A stretch of 9,890 nucleotides of DNA from Rubritepida sp. (lineage in GTDB: Bacteria > Pseudomonadota > Alphaproteobacteria > Acetobacterales > Acetobacteraceae): assembly GCA_022843345.1 (NCBI GenBank), contig JALHNW010000044.1, positions 1 to 9,890 on the forward strand, written 5' to 3'. The translations under genes were made by a program, and so were the position numbers. Each line of letters opens with the position of its first letter. The first letter of the stretch is position 1. Under the pieces are notes generated by a model. The model worked only from the letters and a program-made list of their open reading frames with translations. It ran no database searches and was not told the DNA's origin. This document shows, piece by piece, positions 7,375-9,890 of the stretch.

Positions 7375-7475
7375 GCCTATTCGGCCGCGCAGCCGTGCGC
7401 CGGCACCGCCCTTTTCCGAACCGGCGCCGGCCCGCAGGCCGCGCCTATTCGGCCGCGTAGCCGTGCGCCGGCACC
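7375..7475. repeat. 33-base direct repeat duplicating the 3' end of gor
   Basis: Bases 7375-7407 and 7443-7475 match at 32 of 33 positions; the only difference is at 7390 versus 7458. The second copy holds the last nine gor codons plus its TAG. The first lies downstream of gor, in the gap before aroG, and would encode the same C-terminus with Tyr changed to Cys. The 68-base offset is not a multiple of three, so the extra copy is out of frame and probably untranslated. The spacer and the outer flanks do not match, so this is a local duplication, not a longer tandem array. The gap (7312-7444) also has the 10-base palindrome CCGGCGCCGG and no convincing terminator or promoter. Confidence 0.85.
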
Positions 7476-8839
7476 TCGGGCACCCCCGCCACGCGCGTGC
7501 GGGTCCGCAGCGTCACGAACTCCTCCGCCGCCGTGGGGTGGATGCCGATGGTGCGGTCGAAATCCTGCTTCGTCGCGCCCATTGCCACCGCGATGCCGAT
7601 GCCCTGCATGATCTCGGCCGCGTCCTCGCCCAGCATGTGCGCGCCCAGGATGCGCTGGGTGGATTGCTCCACCACCAGCTTCATCAGCGTCTTGCGGCCC
7701 TCGCGCCCCGTGATGGCGTGGCGCATGGGCGTGAAGCGGGTGAGGTAGATGTCGGCCGGCCCGCGCTCCGCCGCCTGCGCCTCGGTCAGCCCCACGGTGC
7801 CGATGGGGGGCGAGGTGAAGACCGCCGTGGGCACGTTGTCGTAGGAGGCCGCGCGCGGGTTGCCGCCGTACAGCGTGTCCGCCAGCGCGTGACCGACGGC
7901 GGTGGCCATGGGGGTGAGGTTCAGCCGGTCCGTCACGTCGCCGATGGCGAAGATGTTCCCGACATTCGTCGCGTGCGCCTCGTCCACCGGGATGGCGCCG
8001 CGCGGGTCCAGCGCGATGCCAGCCGCCTCCAGCCCCAGCCCCTGCACATTGGGGATGCGCCCGGTGCAGAAGAACACCGCATCCACCTCGCGCGTGAAGT
8101 CGGTGGACAGCGTCACCAGCTTGCAGTCGCCCATCTCGCTGATGCGCGTGGGCGTCGTGCCGGCGGTCATGGTAATGCCCTGGGCGGTCATCGCCTCCAT
8201 CAGCCCCGCGCGGATGTCGCGGTCGAAGCCGCGCAGCGGCAGGTCGCCGCGGAAGATCACCTCCACCTCCGCGCCCAGGCCGCGCAGCAGGCAGGCGAAC
8301 TCCAGCGCGATGTAGCCGGCGCCGATCACCGCCACGCGCTTCGGCAGGGCCTCCAGCGTGAACAGGTCGTCCGAGATGAGGCCGAGTTCCGCACCCGGGA
8401 TGTCGGGCCGCGTGGCGCGCCCGCCGGTGGCGACGGCGATGCGCGAGGCCGTGACACGCTCCCCGCCGACATCCAGCGTGTTGGCGTCCAGGAAGGTGGC
8501 GCGGGCGTCGAACACCGTGCAGCCGGCGCCGGCCAGCATGCGGCCGTAGATGGCCGACAGCCGCGCGACCTCGGCATCGCGCTTCGCCTTCAGCACCCCC
8601 CAGTCATGCGCGCCCTTCGCCACGTCCCAGCCGAAGGCCTGCGCGTCCTCGATCCACATGCCGTATTCGGCGGCATTCACCATCAGCTTCTTCGGCACGC
8701 AGCCGACGTTGACGCAGGTGCCGCCCCAGAAGCGCTCCTCCGCCACGGCGACCTTCGCGCCGTGGCCGGCGGCGATGCGCGCCAGGCGCACGCCGCCGCT
8801 GCCGCCGCCGATGACGAAGAGGTCGAAATCGTAGCTCAT
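7445..8839 (-). CDS. gor: Glutathione-disulfide reductase
   Basis: FAD-dependent oxidoreductase that uses NADPH to reduce oxidised glutathione in the cytoplasm. At 464 residues it has the normal family length. The FAD-binding motif is VIGGGSGG at 9-16. The redox-active pair is C42 and C47 in GGTCVNVGCVPKK. The second dinucleotide motif is VIGAGYIALE (171-180), followed by R197 and R203, the pattern that favours NADPH over NADH. The FAD segment NIFAIGDVTDR and the catalytic HPTAAEE (H434, E439) are intact. CVNVGC and the C-terminal HPTAAEEFVTLR fit glutathione reductase better than lipoamide dehydrogenase, mercuric reductase or trypanothione reductase. The ATG at 8839 follows directly on the gabD TGA, so translational coupling is likely. 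The gene ends with TAG, and its last codons are duplicated downstream at 7375-7407. Confidence 0.95.
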   Translation of the reverse strand: MSYDFDLFVIGGGSGGVRLARIAAGHGAKVAVAEERFWGGTCVNVGCVPKKLMVNAAEYGMWIEDAQAFGWDVAKGAHDWGVLKAKRDAEVARLSAIYGRMLAGAGCTVFDARATFLDANTLDVGGERVTASRIAVATGGRATRPDIPGAELGLISDDLFTLEALPKRVAVIGAGYIALEFACLLRGLGAEVEVIFRGDLPLRGFDRDIRAGLMEAMTAQGITMTAGTTPTRISEMGDCKLVTLSTDFTREVDAVFFCTGRIPNVQGLGLEAAGIALDPRGAIPVDEAHATNVGNIFAIGDVTDRLNLTPMATAVGHALADTLYGGNPRAASYDNVPTAVFTSPPIGTVGLTEAQAAERGPADIYLTRFTPMRHAITGREGRKTLMKLVVEQSTQRILGAHMLGEDAAEIMQGIGIAVAMGATKQDFDRTIGIHPTAAEEFVTLRTRTRVAGVPEVPAHGYAAE

Positions 8840-9889
8840 TCAGATGCCGCCCAATGCCAGATACTTGATCTCCAGGTAGTCCTCGATGCCGTATTTGGAC
8901 CCCTCGCGGCCCAGGCCGGACTGCTTCACGCCGCCGAAGGGCGCGACCTCGGTGGAGATGATGCCCTCGTTGATGCCGATGATGCCGGATTCCAGCGCCT
9001 CGGCGACGCGGAAGATGCGGCCGATGTCGCGGGCGTAGAAATAGGCGGCCAGGCCGAATTCGGAGTCGTTGGCCATCGCCACGCCCTCCTCCTCCGTCGC
9101 GAAGCGGAACAGGGGGGCGACGGGGCCGAAGGTTTCCTCGCGGAAGATCAGCGCCTCCTTCGGCACGTTGGCCAGGATGGTGGGCTGGAAGAAGTTCCTC
9201 CCGAGTTCATGGCGCTTGCCGCCGGCCATCACCGTGGCGCCGCGCCTGGTGGCGTCGGCGATGTGCTCCTCCACCTTGGCCACCGCGTCTGCGTTGATCA
9301 GCGGGCCCTGGGTGACGCCCGCCTCCATGCCGTTGCCGACCTTCAGCTTCGCCACCGCCTCGGCCAGCTTGGCGGCGAAGGCGTCGTACACGCCGTCCTG
9401 CACCAGGATGCGGTTGGCGCAGACGCAGGTCTGCCCCGTGTTGCGGTACTTGGACGCCATGACGCCCAGCACCGCCGCGTCCAAATCCGCGTCGTCGAAC
9501 ACCAGGAAGGGCGCGTTGCCGCCCAGTTCCATGGAGGTCTTCTTGATCGTCGGCGCGCATTGCGCCAGCAGGATGCGCCCCACCTCCGTGCTGCCGGTGA
9601 AGCTCAGCTTGCGCACCGCGGGGTTCGACGTGATCTCCGCCCCCGTCTCGCCCGAAGGCCCGGTGATGACGTTGCACACGCCCGGCGGCATGCCCGCGCG
9701 CTCGGCCAGCACGGCCAGCGCCAGCGCGCTGAACGGCGTCTGCGAGGCGGGGCGGATCACGCCGGTGCAGCCCGCGGCCCAGCCGGGGCCGGCCTTGCGG
9801 GTGATCATCGCGGCCGGGAAGTTCCAGGGCGTGATGGCGGCGAAGACGCCGATCGGCTCCTTCAGCACCAGCACGCGGCGGCCCTGGGC
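8840..9889 (-). CDS. gabD: NADP-type succinate-semialdehyde dehydrogenase, 5' end cut by the window
   Basis: Oxidises succinate semialdehyde to succinate in the GABA shunt. The 349 visible residues are very close to E. coli GabD (about 480 residues), so roughly 130 N-terminal residues lie outside. The frame is open to the edge, so the GTG at 9874 is internal, not the start. Visible blocks are [37 protein letters not shown] with the general-base Glu at 9529-9527, [11 protein letters not shown] with the catalytic Cys at 9427-9425, [13 protein letters not shown] and [20 protein letters not shown] near the C-terminus. The usual VLKPASQTP segment reads VIRPASQTP here: the near-invariant cofactor-contacting Lys is Arg (9754-9752), while the Ser three residues on is kept. 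TCVC holds two Cys one residue apart, as in the human enzyme's redox switch. Another aldehyde dehydrogenase specificity, such as glutarate semialdehyde, cannot be excluded. Confidence 0.93.
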   Translation of the reverse strand, partial: AQGRRVLVLKEPIGVFAAITPWNFPAAMITRKAGPGWAAGCTGVIRPASQTPFSALALAVLAERAGMPPGVCNVITGPSGETGAEITSNPAVRKLSFTGSTEVGRILLAQCAPTIKKTSMELGGNAPFLVFDDADLDAAVLGVMASKYRNTGQTCVCANRILVQDGVYDAFAAKLAEAVAKLKVGNGMEAGVTQGPLINADAVAKVEEHIADATRRGATVMAGGKRHELGRNFFQPTILANVPKEALIFREETFGPVAPLFRFATEEEGVAMANDSEFGLAAYFYARDIGRIFRVAEALESGIIGINEGIISTEVAPFGGVKQSGLGREGSKYGIEDYLEIKYLALGGI

Positions 9890-9890
9890 G

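Noticed and set aside
7408..7444. Possible gor terminator around CCGGCGCCGG
   Set aside because: The stem that can be drawn needs a 15-base loop and a G-U pair, and there is no U-run after it on the minus strand.
8966..8968. Glu in GINEGIIS, where E. coli GabD has Thr
   Set aside because: I recall Glu at this position in alphaproteobacterial relatives, so it does not look unusual.
9872..9874. GTG as the start of gabD
   Set aside because: The frame continues upstream to the window edge ([14 protein letters not shown]) and matches internal GabD sequence, so the gene is truncated by the window.

Overview
The window is a very GC-rich, gene-dense stretch in which every gene I can support lies on the minus strand. 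Base composition, codon use and the gene types fit an alphaproteobacterium. Acetobacteraceae (Roseomonas-like) is my best guess, by inference only. I see no tRNA, rRNA, CRISPR array, insertion sequence or phage gene.

In the direction of transcription (high to low coordinates) the order is: gabD (succinate-semialdehyde dehydrogenase, 5' end beyond the window), gor (glutathione-disulfide reductase, starting on the base after the gabD stop), a 133-base gap with a partial duplication of the gor 3' end, aroG (class II DAHP synthase), pncB (short-form nicotinate phosphoribosyltransferase, overlapping aroG by ATGA), an 82-base gap with two small hairpins and a weak promoter candidate, nadE (glutamine-dependent NAD synthetase), an acidic 129-residue protein of unknown function (overlapping nadE by GTGA), a possible 53-codon small ORF, gltX (a short glutamyl-tRNA synthetase of the second type) and cysS (cysteinyl-tRNA synthetase, 3' end beyond the window).

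The functions are mostly housekeeping: NADP-linked GABA-shunt oxidation, glutathione recycling, the first step of aromatic biosynthesis, two steps of NAD salvage, and two class I aminoacyl-tRNA synthetases. A loose common thread is NAD(P) supply and use: pncB and nadE make NAD, gor uses NADPH, and gabD reduces NADP. The tight spacing suggests translational coupling in three blocks: gabD-gor, aroG-pncB, and nadE-unknown-small ORF-gltX.

The most unusual structure is at the gltX start. A perfect 19-bp inverted repeat with a 3-base loop buries the AGGAGG ribosome binding site and both candidate ATG codons. An unannotated 53-codon frame begins in a 4-base overlap with the upstream gene, runs through the whole hairpin and stops one base before the gltX ATG. 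This looks like a coupling device that opens gltX only to ribosomes arriving from upstream. That is inference and untested. I found no wholly new multi-gene system.
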